From Candidatus Kapaibacterium sp. (lineage in GTDB: Bacteria; Bacteroidota; Ignavibacteria; Kapaibacteriales; UBA4661), in contig JALONG010000029.1 in the NCBI GenBank assembly GCA_025455065.1, positions 1 to 54,091 of the forward strand: a stretch of DNA of 54,091 bases. The letters are read 5' to 3'. This document shows, piece after piece, positions 35,901 to 44,829 of the stretch. A model generated the notes under the pieces. The model searched no databases, was not told the origin of the DNA, and saw only the letters and a program-made list of their open reading frames with translations. The position numbers and the translations under genes are program-made. Numbering within the stretch: the first letter of the stretch is position 1; every line of letters starts with the position of its first letter.

Positions 35901-38027
35901 TCACGTGTTACGGTGCGCTTTGGCGGCAATGCGCTCAGTGGCATTACGACGACGTTGGCATCGTTTAATTTGGGAGATATTTGCAATACGCAATCACAAC
36001 TTTCTCTCGAAGCAATTACCGTACAGCCCGCAGCAAAGCTGACTGTACGGACTATTCGCCCCTTTGATACGCTGCTTTGTGAAAACGAACAAACGCAGCG
36101 TGCGGAACTGCTCAACACGGGGCGGGCAGATTTGCGCATAGATTCGATATACGTCGAAAGCAGTATTGGTGCAGGACGTAGCCCGAACCCTGATTTTCTT
36201 GTACGGTTGGACAACGCAGCGCCCTTTCCTGTGCGTATTGGTGGCGTTCAGACGATTGCGCAAGTATTTTTTCTCAATATCGTTTTTCGACCGCAAGCCT
36301 CAGGACTCCGCGAAAATTGGTTAGTCTTTCATTCCAACGACACGACAGGCGGCTCACGCGGCATAACGCGGATTCTTCTTACAGGCTTTCGGCAACTTGC
36401 CGCATTTACGCTTACGCCGGATGTGGTACGGTTTCAGGTGCAGTCTGACTTTATGCGCGATACAACAAGCGTGATTTTGACAAATACAGGAACAGAGCGG
36501 CTTGTGTGGCAAGGTTTTCCGCGCACCATTGACCCGCTTTTTTCCTTGGAGCGCATAGAACCTGCCGTTACGCCGCCGCAAGGCACATCCCGCGTTGTAC
36601 TGCGTTTTTCCGGCAGTCGTATGAACGAGAATACATCAGGCTCATACACCCTGTCAAACCCACTTTGCAATGCCGCACAAGTGCTGCGTTTTAGCGCTGG
36701 AAGCGCTCCTGAAGCCGCTCTTGCGTCGGTACAATCCCTGTCGGCAAGATTGCTGTGTGCTGCCGATACGACGCTTCAACTTACCTTGCTGAACACAGGC
36801 AACGCGCCGCTTACCTTCAGCGAAGCACCGCGTGTGCTGGATGATGCGTTTGGTGAGGTGCGCATTGTGCAAACGCCAATGATGATTGCTCCGGGCGCAA
36901 CGGGAACGCTTCGCGTAAACATCCGTCCGCAGCGTACAGGAACTCGTTCTGTGCGAGTTCTGCTTGCCACAAACGACCGATTTACACCGCAACAAGAGCC
37001 GCGCATCACCTTCACGAAAGATTCATCGGGGCTTGTGTTTGAGCCTGTAATGCTGAATTTAGGGAACATTCGTATCGGCGAAAGTATCCGAAGAACCGTT
37101 CGAGTGCGGAATGTCGGGACGGTGGAACAGCGCATTAACACAGGCTTGCAAGGCACGAATGTCGTTGGTGATTCGGTAACTCCCAATCCCATTCCCGCAG
37201 GAGGCAGTGCGGAAATAATTGTGAGAATGATGCCGACAAATGCAATGATAATGAACGGTATCTTTTCCGGGAGCCTCTCTCTCCAAGATTCATGCGCTCG
37301 TGTGAGTATTTTGACGGTGCGGGGAACGGTGCAGGATGGAGAAATCGCTATGCCGGATACACTGCAACTTGCGCCGCTTCAAGAAGCACAATTCCCGATA
37401 TTCCTCCGAAAGCGCACAGGACTGAGCGCGGGAGACACGGTGCATTTGACGTTCCGCATTGCCAATACATCGCTTTTGCAAGTTCTTTCGCCGACAAGCA
37501 CCGCACAAGGCTTACGCGAAAACCGCGTTTCGGGCGGCGCACGGATACTGCGTTTGAGCCTTCCTGTGCAGGCAGTGTCCGACACGCTTGTTTCTCTGCG
37601 CCTTCGCGGGCTTTTGGGGAATGATTCTTCGACCACGCTGCATATTGACAGCGCTCGTGTGGGTGAAACGGCTTTGCGTGGCTCTGTTTCGAGGTTTCGC
37701 ACGGTGGGGCTGAATTTTGCCGGTTCTGCGCCGCGATTGTATTTTGCGCCCAGTGTACGGTTTGTTGCCCCCAACCCCGCATCAGGGCGTATTTCGGTGA
37801 AGATTGATGCAGTCGAATCGGCACTTATTTCGCTGCATTTGGTGAATGTATTGGGACAATCGCTTACGCTCTTTGAAGGCAGTATTGGTGCCGGTGAGCA
37901 GGATATTGAATTGCCCTTGGATGAAGTTCCCACAGGAACGTATTCGCTGGAATTACGCTCACGCCCACAACGTTTCCCGAGCGCAGCACTGGAGCGTTCT
38001 GCGGTGCGTGTGAATGTGGTGAAATAA
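32976..38027 (+). CDS. large secreted beta-propeller/ASH-repeat protein with sorting domain
   Basis: 1683 residues from ATG 32976. Signal peptide (ALCFCAVLCCALPPLSAQ), a Kre9/KNH-like Ig domain (VAPAQGERLTPGGEFLIQWS), then a WD40-like propeller (AWSPDNTLILSVID, LTWSNDGREMIARV, AWSPDGKKLLVKQD). About seven ASPM-SPD2-Hydin (choice-of-anchor-D) repeats follow (NLGLIPANTIITTTITIRNT, NLGNIRIGESIRRTVRVRNV). The C-terminus is a sorting domain (FVAPNPASGRISVKIDA, VPTGTYSLELRS). It follows the giant protein in the same direction. It is a surface protein with probable binding or adhesion roles, and no catalytic site was seen. Confidence 0.88.
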   Translation: MVIATHFISSFHRIVSHTLTKALCFCAVLCCALPPLSAQTQQLRLVAPAQGERLTPGGEFLIQWSGVSAQDTVQISFSSDAGRTWQLVTPLATGLAFRWRNIPFSVSDSCIMAITTKPRDVSASVQNSIQQQSRAFALQYGQRRSSARWLNRWAGFTFDGSRLLTTQSVGNDDSLRQLYRTQIWDAVSGQRLFALPDFIRDSSLRFSASTFTPRVVQGAWSPDNTLILSVIDENSFGIYEAASGRLVRRVSIPADGFKTSLQYLTWSNDGREMIARVLYRVQGTGGAGTVIADRLIRYALNDMQDTPTTIFSYVITFDRWGNTSLGLLPNARQWLSVRRSQATGQVEELVLHTPNNTDSIRSFPPPSGFIWQPETLLSSPNSDVVALRAAPTAPNRPSLLVLLNLQTGVQRSIGASRAIAWSPDGKKLLVKQDNSAQAEILDVETLRMEASLQSLHTASSGLVLSTTNIVGFVPTAETTILWGAGGRRIIGYTQPSVSGTSPMFTGTTSASTLGVWDVANGCMTDILSLPRLPSSPLPTQYSLSEVASLIANNGENQIVLTHQVNDTTLVLPLPSIGASCQTALSSGRWAIRLPNLLQAPETITAAPVVCETSALVRVPVASLADFALQLETQIQSLSGAELNEREFRLERGVLPLLANRAFDTVLVRFTPQTFGNSSVQVVVRNLLDNLVIARTIINVRKDSLAFEPAAPIVNLGLIPANTIITTTITIRNTGNTPLLWSTSASRTTLGNIFVSEITPLLTPVGGTAELRLRVQPVDSLGLLRTSFPIYRCGANTSVLTVQARVLPEFQQIEAPAAVNGGLLTCVGTITRTVVLRNVGGRPLTVRIVSIADTNFRIVNRLQFPLTLAPLDSLVLTLRLSTPNNGIRESRLSVLSDDQTRALLEIPVRLEQQAPIYSWIPAQYRFENVDIRQPAEATLEFQNTGQAYLWDRLPRQISPDFSIVSAVPNPTPQGGTSRVTVRFGGNALSGITTTLASFNLGDICNTQSQLSLEAITVQPAAKLTVRTIRPFDTLLCENEQTQRAELLNTGRADLRIDSIYVESSIGAGRSPNPDFLVRLDNAAPFPVRIGGVQTIAQVFFLNIVFRPQASGLRENWLVFHSNDTTGGSRGITRILLTGFRQLAAFTLTPDVVRFQVQSDFMRDTTSVILTNTGTERLVWQGFPRTIDPLFSLERIEPAVTPPQGTSRVVLRFSGSRMNENTSGSYTLSNPLCNAAQVLRFSAGSAPEAALASVQSLSARLLCAADTTLQLTLLNTGNAPLTFSEAPRVLDDAFGEVRIVQTPMMIAPGATGTLRVNIRPQRTGTRSVRVLLATNDRFTPQQEPRITFTKDSSGLVFEPVMLNLGNIRIGESIRRTVRVRNVGTVEQRINTGLQGTNVVGDSVTPNPIPAGGSAEIIVRMMPTNAMIMNGIFSGSLSLQDSCARVSILTVRGTVQDGEIAMPDTLQLAPLQEAQFPIFLRKRTGLSAGDTVHLTFRIANTSLLQVLSPTSTAQGLRENRVSGGARILRLSLPVQAVSDTLVSLRLRGLLGNDSSTTLHIDSARVGETALRGSVSRFRTVGLNFAGSAPRLYFAPSVRFVAPNPASGRISVKIDAVESALISLHLVNVLGQSLTLFEGSIGAGEQDIELPLDEVPTGTYSLELRSRPQRFPSAALERSAVRVNVVK

Positions 38028-38062
38028 GGCACGACCAAAATACGAACATTTGGACTTGAAGA

Positions 38063-40456
38063 ATGACCAACAACCAACGATATACAGAAGTTAAAAACCA
38101 GTATTCACGAGCATTACAAGCGTGTGTTTCAATGCTTATCTTCAGCGTTTTATCACTGACAGCACAGAAATCTTCAGCGCAAGAACTCTCAACGCAAGTG
38201 CCTGAGCGAACAAATCCTTTTCGTTTGGGGTTATGGGGCGGATACGGCATAAACACACACACCGCAGACTTTCCTGAATTTACGGGCTTTCCCGTGTTTT
38301 TTCCGCGAACAAGCGTTAATCGGGGTCCGGAGAATTTTCGTGGTGGTCAGGGCATGGGAATAAGTTTTGGTGCGCTCTACGAAATGCCCTTAGCGCAAGC
38401 ACTGTCACTGACGGCACGGCTTTCGTACGCAGCCCACGACGGCACGATGACCACGACACAGCCGACTGTTTTGGGCGATTTGCAGGGCAATGTCCTTGAC
38501 GCAATGCACGAATACCGCATCAATGCTGCTTTGGGAAGTATTGGTGCTGACATCGGCGTAAAATGGTATCCTCTGAACGGCTTGTATGCTGCATTGTCGC
38601 TGCGCGGTGCGTGGATGCTGCAAACAACGTTTGTGCAACATGAGCGTTTGCTTGAAGCTGCACAAACTTCTTCGCCACCCGCAACCATTGCAGGCGGCTT
38701 CACACCTCAAACATTCTCCAAAACGTGGAACGAGCAGCGCGGAACAATTCCGAATCTTGCTCCTGTGCAGGTATTTGCGTCTGCATCGGTGGGCTACGAA
38801 ATCCCGCTTGGTTTTATGAGGCTTGCGCCGGAAATCGGGTACACGGTCGGGCTGACGAATTTTTTTGCCGGAAATGGGCAGTCGCAAGAACAGTGGCGCG
38901 TAAGCCAGATTCGGGGCGGTATTTCGGCACTGTTTACCTTTCAAACGCTTCAAGACGGCGTATTGCAGATGTCCGGCGAAACATTTGATGATATTCTCAG
39001 AGACCGCATGAGACCTACTGTTTCTTCACAAGAACGTAGCAATGACACCGATAGCGCACTCGCGCTGTCCTCCAAAGAAAACCGCTCAATTACACTTGGG
39101 AAATCCGCGACAACAGCACCAAATAACGGCAATATCAATACCGCAAAAGCCGCTCCATTGCTTGATGTGGAGGCATTTGGCATTATCCGTACCGGAAAGC
39201 GTGCGCCAAGCACCAAAGCACTTGGAAAGCCGACAACACCAGTGTTCGATGAGAAACCCTTTGAAGAGCGACGCGAAACAAGCGTCATCCTGCCCAAGCA
39301 GGAACTTATTGTGCGACATAATTACTCGCTTCTGCCCTATATTTTCTTTGACGCGGAGCGCTCTGCCGTTCTTTCGGAGCGTTATGTGCGGCTTTCTACC
39401 GAAGCAACGGCAACATTTGCGCCTGAGCAACTGCGTCCTTCGACTGTGCTGAATAGCGGTAATCATCCGTATTATCACCTGCTGAACATCGTCGGGCAGC
39501 GCATGAAACGGTCGCCGGAGTCGAAATTGAACATTTTGGGCGGCATTGACGGTTCGTCGGCGGAGCGCGATAATTTGCGGCTCGCACGGCAACGGGCGCT
39601 CGCTGTGGCAACGTATTTACGCTCGGTTTGGGGTATAGATTCTGCGCGGTTAGTTATCGGGGAAGCGCGGTTGTCGAACAAAATGGGACGCAGTTTCAAC
39701 GAACAAGACCGTCAGGCGGAATACCGCCGCGTAGAGCTTTCCAGCGATACAACGGCGCTTTTGGAGCCGATTCAACTTTTTGACACCCTCCAACGCGCCT
39801 TGCCGCCTAAAATTCGCCTTTTTCCGCGCATTGCGGGAAATGCCGTGATAAGTTCATGGAATCTGGGTTTGAAGCAAGAAGGGCGCACACTTAAAGAATG
39901 GCAGGGCGAAGGAGCATTGCCCGAAACCCTGAATTGGCGCGGCGATGAGCGAGATACGCCCGAAATCCTTCCCGAAAAACCTGTCCAGATAAGCCTCAGC
40001 GCCCGCACTGCCGAAGGGCAGACGCTGATTGCACCGCAGCGCTCCTTGCCTGTGCAGGTGCGGCTTTTTCGCAGCGCAGAGGAAGAATACGCGGATAATG
40101 CGCTCTTGGAAAAATTCAACGTGATTTTGTTCGATGTTACCAAAAGTTCCGTTGCTCAAACGCAAGCACTGACGCTGAAAGCTATGAACACCCGCATCAC
40201 GGCGAGGTCGAAGGTCTTAGTGGAGGGCTTTATGGACAAATCCGACGACGAAGAAGCAAACAAGCGGCTTTCACGCACACGAGCGCAGGCAGTAGCGCAA
40301 TCGCTGAAGTTTCTTTCGCGTGGTGCGCAGTTGGAAGTGCAAGGCTACGGCTCTCAGAAACCGCTTTATGACGAGCGTTTGCCTGAAGGGCGCATCTACT
40401 CTCGCACGGTGTTGATTACGATAGAAACGCCACTTGTGGATAGTGCTGAAAAGTAA
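38063..40456 (+). CDS. OmpA-family outer-membrane protein 1
   Basis: 797 residues. Signal peptide (SMLIFSVLSLTAQKSSAQ), an N-terminal barrel-like region of about 280 residues (FRLGLWGGYGINTHTAD, SLTARLSYAAHDG, MRLAPEIGYTVGL), a disordered linker, then an OmpA-like domain (LLPYIFFDAERSAVL, YYHLLNIVGQRMKRSPESKL, AVATYLRSVWGIDSARLVIG). A second OmpA-like domain closes the protein (NVILFDVTKSSVAQTQ, VLVEGFMDKSDDEEANKRLS, QAVAQSLKFL). It should anchor the outer membrane to peptidoglycan. It starts 35 bases after the preceding sorting-domain gene and has the same length and plan as the next gene. Confidence 0.85.
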   Translation: MTNNQRYTEVKNQYSRALQACVSMLIFSVLSLTAQKSSAQELSTQVPERTNPFRLGLWGGYGINTHTADFPEFTGFPVFFPRTSVNRGPENFRGGQGMGISFGALYEMPLAQALSLTARLSYAAHDGTMTTTQPTVLGDLQGNVLDAMHEYRINAALGSIGADIGVKWYPLNGLYAALSLRGAWMLQTTFVQHERLLEAAQTSSPPATIAGGFTPQTFSKTWNEQRGTIPNLAPVQVFASASVGYEIPLGFMRLAPEIGYTVGLTNFFAGNGQSQEQWRVSQIRGGISALFTFQTLQDGVLQMSGETFDDILRDRMRPTVSSQERSNDTDSALALSSKENRSITLGKSATTAPNNGNINTAKAAPLLDVEAFGIIRTGKRAPSTKALGKPTTPVFDEKPFEERRETSVILPKQELIVRHNYSLLPYIFFDAERSAVLSERYVRLSTEATATFAPEQLRPSTVLNSGNHPYYHLLNIVGQRMKRSPESKLNILGGIDGSSAERDNLRLARQRALAVATYLRSVWGIDSARLVIGEARLSNKMGRSFNEQDRQAEYRRVELSSDTTALLEPIQLFDTLQRALPPKIRLFPRIAGNAVISSWNLGLKQEGRTLKEWQGEGALPETLNWRGDERDTPEILPEKPVQISLSARTAEGQTLIAPQRSLPVQVRLFRSAEEEYADNALLEKFNVILFDVTKSSVAQTQALTLKAMNTRITARSKVLVEGFMDKSDDEEANKRLSRTRAQAVAQSLKFLSRGAQLEVQGYGSQKPLYDERLPEGRIYSRTVLITIETPLVDSAEK

Positions 40457-40513
40457 CATTGCTACTTTGGCGAACAGAAAAAGTTCTCCAAACCTCAGAA
40501 ATTCCTTGCGCTA

Positions 40514-40541
40514 AAGCCTTGTGCTTAGTAGATTAAGGCTT
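40514..40541. terminator. weak hairpin between the two OmpA-family genes
   Basis: A 7-bp stem (AAGCCTT/AAGGCTT) with a 14-base loop and no long T run. It could reduce read-through, but the support is thin. Confidence 0.3.
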
Positions 40542-40625
40542 CTTCTCACGTCGTTGGTGCAAATAAGAAAACCCAAACAACACGATAACAACACAATTTC
40601 CTCACATTTTTAGGGATGCCGCGCT

Positions 40626-43019
40626 ATGAAACGCTTTGCTTCTCAACGTTTTACTTCTCGCTTTTGGCTTTGTGTGATTTTTTTTGCTGCACAATCTTTT
40701 GCGATATACGCCCAAAACTCTTCTGCCCCGCAAGTACGCTCCGATGAAGAGGATTTCAAAAAATTTCTCCCACCGAATGAGGTGATAAATTGGGGTGTGG
40801 GGGTGTATGGCGGTATTCGCGGTACGGTCAATACGACGTTTCGCACACTGAACCCAACATACACACCCACGTTCAGTTTTGCCAGCGAAGCAGGCTTGAC
40901 AGTGGATATTTTTCCCCAAGCGGATTTTGGTTTAACGCTGTACGCGCCGATGCTTTTTGCGGAAAAAATCGGATTGAACTTGGATGTCGGACTTTCGACG
41001 TATTCCTTTGGAACGCAGATGTGGTCTCGTTTTATCCTCAGTGATACAGCACGCGACCGCTATTTGAATTATGTGAACACCTTACCCGATGTCAATGGTA
41101 ATCCTCTCACTCGTTCACGCCGCGAAGTGGCAAAATTTCAAACGACGGTGCAATTTATCAATATCGCACCAATGCTGAATATCGGCGGCTTTTTGCTTGG
41201 GTTGAATATCGGAGTGCCGTTGTCGGGAATGACCACACCCTTTGATACAAGCGCTCTCAGGGTAAATACTGCACAGCAGGCGATTGATGCCGAAAATCTT
41301 CAGTTGCTGATTGAACCGCGTGTGGGCTTGCAAATACCGCTCTTTTCCATTAAAAACGTTGGAACATTTTTCCTTACAGCCAACGCAAGCTATAATCTGC
41401 CAATTTTTGATTCGCCGATGAAATTCGGTGCAATGCAGCCTGTCAATCAACTGACAGAAGCCGCTATTAGGGCGCTTCCTCTTGGGTTTACCGATGCAAG
41501 TTTCCGATATCCCGTCCCCACAATGCCCGGCAGACCGAACATTGATGCGAACAGAACACGATTTGACACCATCAGTGTCCGCCCTTTTTCCGCTTCGGTT
41601 GGTCTCAGTTTCGTCCTCAATTTCACCAACAAAACCGAACAAGAGGAATTTCTCCAAGAAGAGCGTAAGGCAGACAGTCTGCGCATTACAGCCACGAAAT
41701 TACGCGGTCAGCAAGAGTATTTGCGGAATAAATCTATCAACCTTGCCGATTCCGCCATTAACACGATTATCGTTTCTGCCAAAATCAGCGACCGCCTTGC
41801 GCAAGCAGAACAAGCCGTTTTGGAGCAGCAAAAGAAAGTGCTAAAAACCGAATTGACCGAAACGAAAAAGAAAGTTTTTCAAGCACAAATCGTGAGCATA
41901 AGTGGCACACGCGAAGACGGAACGGAAGTAGAAAACCCGACCGTGCGCGTGGAGCAGTTCGCCGCAACAGCGCAACGCGCCTTGCTTCCGATGGTGTATT
42001 TTGACCAAGGCTCGGCAATTCCGCCAAGCTCTCGTTATCGCCGTATTCAAAGCGCGGAGCGTGAAAATTACAAACTGCCTTCCGATGTGAACGCATCGGC
42101 AACAAGTGTTTATCAGCATTTACTGAATATCATCGGAAAACGCATGGCTGCTTCATCGGCGAAACTCACTATCACAGGACAGCAAACACGTGATGAAGCC
42201 GATACCAAACTCGCGGAAAAACGCGCTGAAGCTATTGCGACCTACTTTATGGACGTGTGGAAAATTCCCGCAAACCGCCTTCAACGCACCACAAAACCCG
42301 CCGATGCAAGTAACCAAGCGGATAAACGCAGCGTCGAGTTTGCAAGCGACAACGCAGAAACGCTTGCACCTCTTACCATTGACTACACAACGCGCCTAGC
42401 TTCGCCTCCGGTGGTGAATTTCGGCATAGACATCAACACCGGTGCGGGACTCAAGCAATGGGAATTGGAGTTCCAGCAAATAGTGGATAATCAGCCCGTA
42501 ACTATCAAAGAAGCGAAAGGCGGCGACCCTTACCCGCAGCGCTACGAATGGCGTTTGAACGACGAACCCGCAACGATGCCACAGTCCGCCGAACCCGTAA
42601 CGGTGCGCATTGGCGCTTACGACATCAATAACGCTGCTGCGCCGGATGCTGTATTGCGCTCGGTGAAAGTGGAGCAAGTATCGCTGGAAAGCAAGCGTAA
42701 AAGCGGTGCGGCAGACCGAAAGGTCAGCACGTTTGAATGTCTTTTCGGCGGTAGTTTAACCGACATGGACGCAAGTTCCAAAGCGGCTTTTGAGGCAGCA
42801 AAACGCAGTATTACGCCGCAATCCCGTGTAAGCGTGATTGTCTCCGGCGGCAATGCGTCGGTCAATGCACGGGCAGTCGCACAGGCACTGAGTTTGGATG
42901 CACGCAGCGCTGTTTTACGCGATGCAGCTACTCCCACAACAGCCGCCGCAACAAACACTCCCGAAGCCGATGCGTACAAACGTTTGGTAAAAATTCGTGT
43001 GGAATCGCCCGTGAAATAA
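40626..43019 (+). CDS. OmpA-family outer-membrane protein 2 (paralogue)
   Basis: 797 residues, the same length as its upstream neighbour. Signal peptide (FWLCVIFFAAQSFAIYAQ), N-terminal barrel-like region (WGVGVYGGIRGTVNTTF, FGLTLYAPMLFAEKIGLNLD, SASVGLSFVLNFT), a coiled coil (EEFLQEERKADSLRITATKL, LAQAEQAVLEQQKKVLKTEL), then an OmpA-like domain (LLPMVYFDQGSAIPPSSRY, YQHLLNIIGKRMAASSAKL, AIATYFMDVWKIPANRL). A diverged second domain closes the protein. Shared order and shared insert (SRYxR...HLLNIIGxRM) with the first copy indicate an old tandem duplication. The coiled coil is not seen in the first copy. A probable peptidoglycan-linked outer-membrane protein. Confidence 0.85.
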   Translation: MKRFASQRFTSRFWLCVIFFAAQSFAIYAQNSSAPQVRSDEEDFKKFLPPNEVINWGVGVYGGIRGTVNTTFRTLNPTYTPTFSFASEAGLTVDIFPQADFGLTLYAPMLFAEKIGLNLDVGLSTYSFGTQMWSRFILSDTARDRYLNYVNTLPDVNGNPLTRSRREVAKFQTTVQFINIAPMLNIGGFLLGLNIGVPLSGMTTPFDTSALRVNTAQQAIDAENLQLLIEPRVGLQIPLFSIKNVGTFFLTANASYNLPIFDSPMKFGAMQPVNQLTEAAIRALPLGFTDASFRYPVPTMPGRPNIDANRTRFDTISVRPFSASVGLSFVLNFTNKTEQEEFLQEERKADSLRITATKLRGQQEYLRNKSINLADSAINTIIVSAKISDRLAQAEQAVLEQQKKVLKTELTETKKKVFQAQIVSISGTREDGTEVENPTVRVEQFAATAQRALLPMVYFDQGSAIPPSSRYRRIQSAERENYKLPSDVNASATSVYQHLLNIIGKRMAASSAKLTITGQQTRDEADTKLAEKRAEAIATYFMDVWKIPANRLQRTTKPADASNQADKRSVEFASDNAETLAPLTIDYTTRLASPPVVNFGIDINTGAGLKQWELEFQQIVDNQPVTIKEAKGGDPYPQRYEWRLNDEPATMPQSAEPVTVRIGAYDINNAAAPDAVLRSVKVEQVSLESKRKSGAADRKVSTFECLFGGSLTDMDASSKAAFEAAKRSITPQSRVSVIVSGGNASVNARAVAQALSLDARSAVLRDAATPTTAAATNTPEADAYKRLVKIRVESPVK

Positions 43020-43058
43020 GGTGTAGAGTTGTCGGCGATCATCGAATATCTCAACATA

Positions 43059-43087
43059 CAAGCCCCGACATACATTATCGGGGCTTG
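43059..43087. terminator. bidirectional terminator between convergent genes
   Basis: A perfect 10-bp stem (CAAGCCCCGA / TCGGGGCTTG) with a 9-base loop, between the converging OmpA-family and K+ channel genes. T-rich bases follow on either side. Confidence 0.75.
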
Positions 43088-43092
43088 TGCGT

Positions 43093-44169
43093 TTATGATG
43101 CGGCGTTCTCATCGGGAACAACTCCCTCCGCGACATGGAACATTGCCGCAATCGTTGGTGATTGCTCGCCGTTGAGAATAAAAATAAGGTAATCTCCTGC
43201 TTCGACAATCGTTGTGTCCGGCGGGAGTTTTATCAGCACTCGCTGTTCGTCATGAATTTTGACAATACCAATGGGTAAACATCCGAATCGTTGTTTAATA
43301 TCGGCAAAAACCTCACCGTATAGCTTCCCTGCGTAAGGATTGCTTGCCAAAACTTTGTATTCCTGCACATCGTAATCGCTGTTGGTGAGCGCATGAGAAA
43401 GCAGGTCATTGTTGAAATGCGCTACGTCCGGCTCGAAAATATAGCTGGCAACAAGTTTTGCGGCAATATCGTTTTTTGACAGCACGTACATCACCCCTGC
43501 GCCTTGGAATGTCTCTTTGAGGCGCGTTTGTTCAAGGACGACAAGAAATTTTGTTGTGGGATTGATCTGTTTGATGTTGAGGATACTAATCAGTTTGTCG
43601 GTGTCGTTTGGCAGATTCACAAATACCAGTGCTGCGTGATGCAAATTCACTTTTTCAAGATTGTGAAGATGCTCAAACTGAGAATACAACACAAAGATAT
43701 TTTTCGGCGAAAATTCCTCGTAAATGCCATCTACTGCGTCTTTGTCATTAACCACAACGGCAACCTGCCGCCCAGCCGCAAGCAGACATTCCGTCACGGC
43801 ATGGGCAAAGGCATCCCACCCCAGAATAACGACGTGATTATTGAATGATGTTCCACCGTAGCCCATTTTGTGCCGCTCCCTTATGTCGTTGATAAATGAA
43901 GAAATAATACTAATGAGAAAACCAATGATTCCGATACTGCTCACCAAAAAAATCGCCCCGATAATTTTTCCGGTTGTCGTTATCGGGTACATATCGCCGT
44001 AACCGACGGTTGTGAGTGTTACCAAGATGTACCATGCTGCGTCGCCGAAGCCTTTAATTAAGGCTCGTTCCTGATGTTTTTCTACCTCGACCAGCACCAC
44101 AAATAAATGTACATACAGCGCCAAAAGCAAAAGTATCCATGATAATTGTCGTTTTTTTGTCCATGCCAT
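43093..44169 (-). CDS. two-TM potassium channel with RCK/TrkA-N domain
   Basis: 358 residues in the inner membrane. First helix (LSWILLLLALYVHLFVVLVE), pore loop with the K+ selectivity filter TTVGYGD (53-59), second helix (GAIFLVSSIGIIGFLISIIS), then an RCK N-domain (NHVVILGWDAFAHAV, VAVVVNDKD) and a C-terminal TrkA-C region (RVLIKLPPDTTIVEAGDYLI). It is an MthK/Kch-like channel gated by ligand binding to the RCK ring. The Rossmann glycine loop reads GWDAFA, without the full GxGxxG, so NAD(H) binding is uncertain. It has a strong ribosome-binding site. Confidence 0.95.
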   Translation of the reverse strand: MAWTKKRQLSWILLLLALYVHLFVVLVEVEKHQERALIKGFGDAAWYILVTLTTVGYGDMYPITTTGKIIGAIFLVSSIGIIGFLISIISSFINDIRERHKMGYGGTSFNNHVVILGWDAFAHAVTECLLAAGRQVAVVVNDKDAVDGIYEEFSPKNIFVLYSQFEHLHNLEKVNLHHAALVFVNLPNDTDKLISILNIKQINPTTKFLVVLEQTRLKETFQGAGVMYVLSKNDIAAKLVASYIFEPDVAHFNNDLLSHALTNSDYDVQEYKVLASNPYAGKLYGEVFADIKQRFGCLPIGIVKIHDEQRVLIKLPPDTTIVEAGDYLIFILNGEQSPTIAAMFHVAEGVVPDENAAS

Positions 44170-44175
44170 TATTGC

Positions 44176-44182
44176 ACCTCCT
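44176..44182 (-). promoter_or_regulatory. strong Shine-Dalgarno sequence of the K+ channel gene
   Basis: AGGAGGT on the minus strand, 6 bases before the ATG at 44169. Most genes in this window lack such a site, so this start is unusually well marked. Confidence 0.8.
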
Positions 44183-44476
44183 GTAGCAAAAAATGTGTCG
44201 TCATCGTGCAGAGAACGGTGGAAAGTGAGGGCTGTTTATGCAGTAAAAATACAAAAAATTTCCGTACTGTTGAGTTCTTCCCGCATGATGGCGGGGGAGT
44301 GCAACAATAATGCTTTTAGAAGAGCTTCCACACATTTTGATTTCATAATGAATGTTCGCAAAACGGCTGTTCACCTTCATTTGCCGTTTGAAGGGCTTTT
44401 GTGTATTTTGTCTCACCCCATTGAGGTAATTGAAAAAAATTTGAACTGCCCCCCATAATCTGGACAAAGAAATGGG

Positions 44477-44670
44477 GGTTCTAAATGATTTCAGTTGGAA
44501 ACGAAAACTGTATTGGAATATCACAAGAATCAAGTAACAATGCGGCTTTAGCCTATTGTATTTCTCTCGGAGCGGGTGCAAGGAGCTGAAGCCCCTTGTT
44601 TCAAAAGCCGCACCAAACCTTGCTTCTGCAAGCGGCTTAAGGTGCTTTCTAACTAAAATCATTTAGAACC
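44477..44670. repeat. family C non-autonomous element, copy 2
   Basis: A 194-base element with 25-base terminal inverted repeats (GGTTCTAAATGATTT then AGTTGGAAA; 23 of 25 match the other end). It is flanked by an exact 8-bp target duplication GAAATGGG (44469-44476 and 44671-44678). The interior has two hairpins (GGCTTTAGCC; GAGCTGAAGCCCC). It sits inside the IS3 remnant, so it inserted after the IS. Confidence 0.9.
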
Positions 44671-44694
44671 GAAATGGGTCAACATAAGTGGATT

Positions 44695-44829
44695 TCAGGA
44701 TTTATTGACCATGCGATTGCTGTGGATGCCATAGTGCGAACTCAGTTTGCTCAAGGTTTCTTGTTCCCGTAAAGCCGCTAACGCGACTTTCGTTTTGAAT
44801 TCCGCACTGTGCGGATTGCCTTTTGCCAT
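44695..44829 (-). pseudogene. truncated IS3 transposase orfA
   Basis: 44 residues from the ATG at 44829. The sequence SAEFKTKVALAALREQETLS then KLSSHYGIHSNR is the start of the IS3-family OrfA helix-turn-helix. Shortly after SNRMV, where the family normally continues with an I-x-x-W-K-x segment, it stops. The leucine-zipper part and orfB are missing, so no active transposase is made. Confidence 0.8.
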
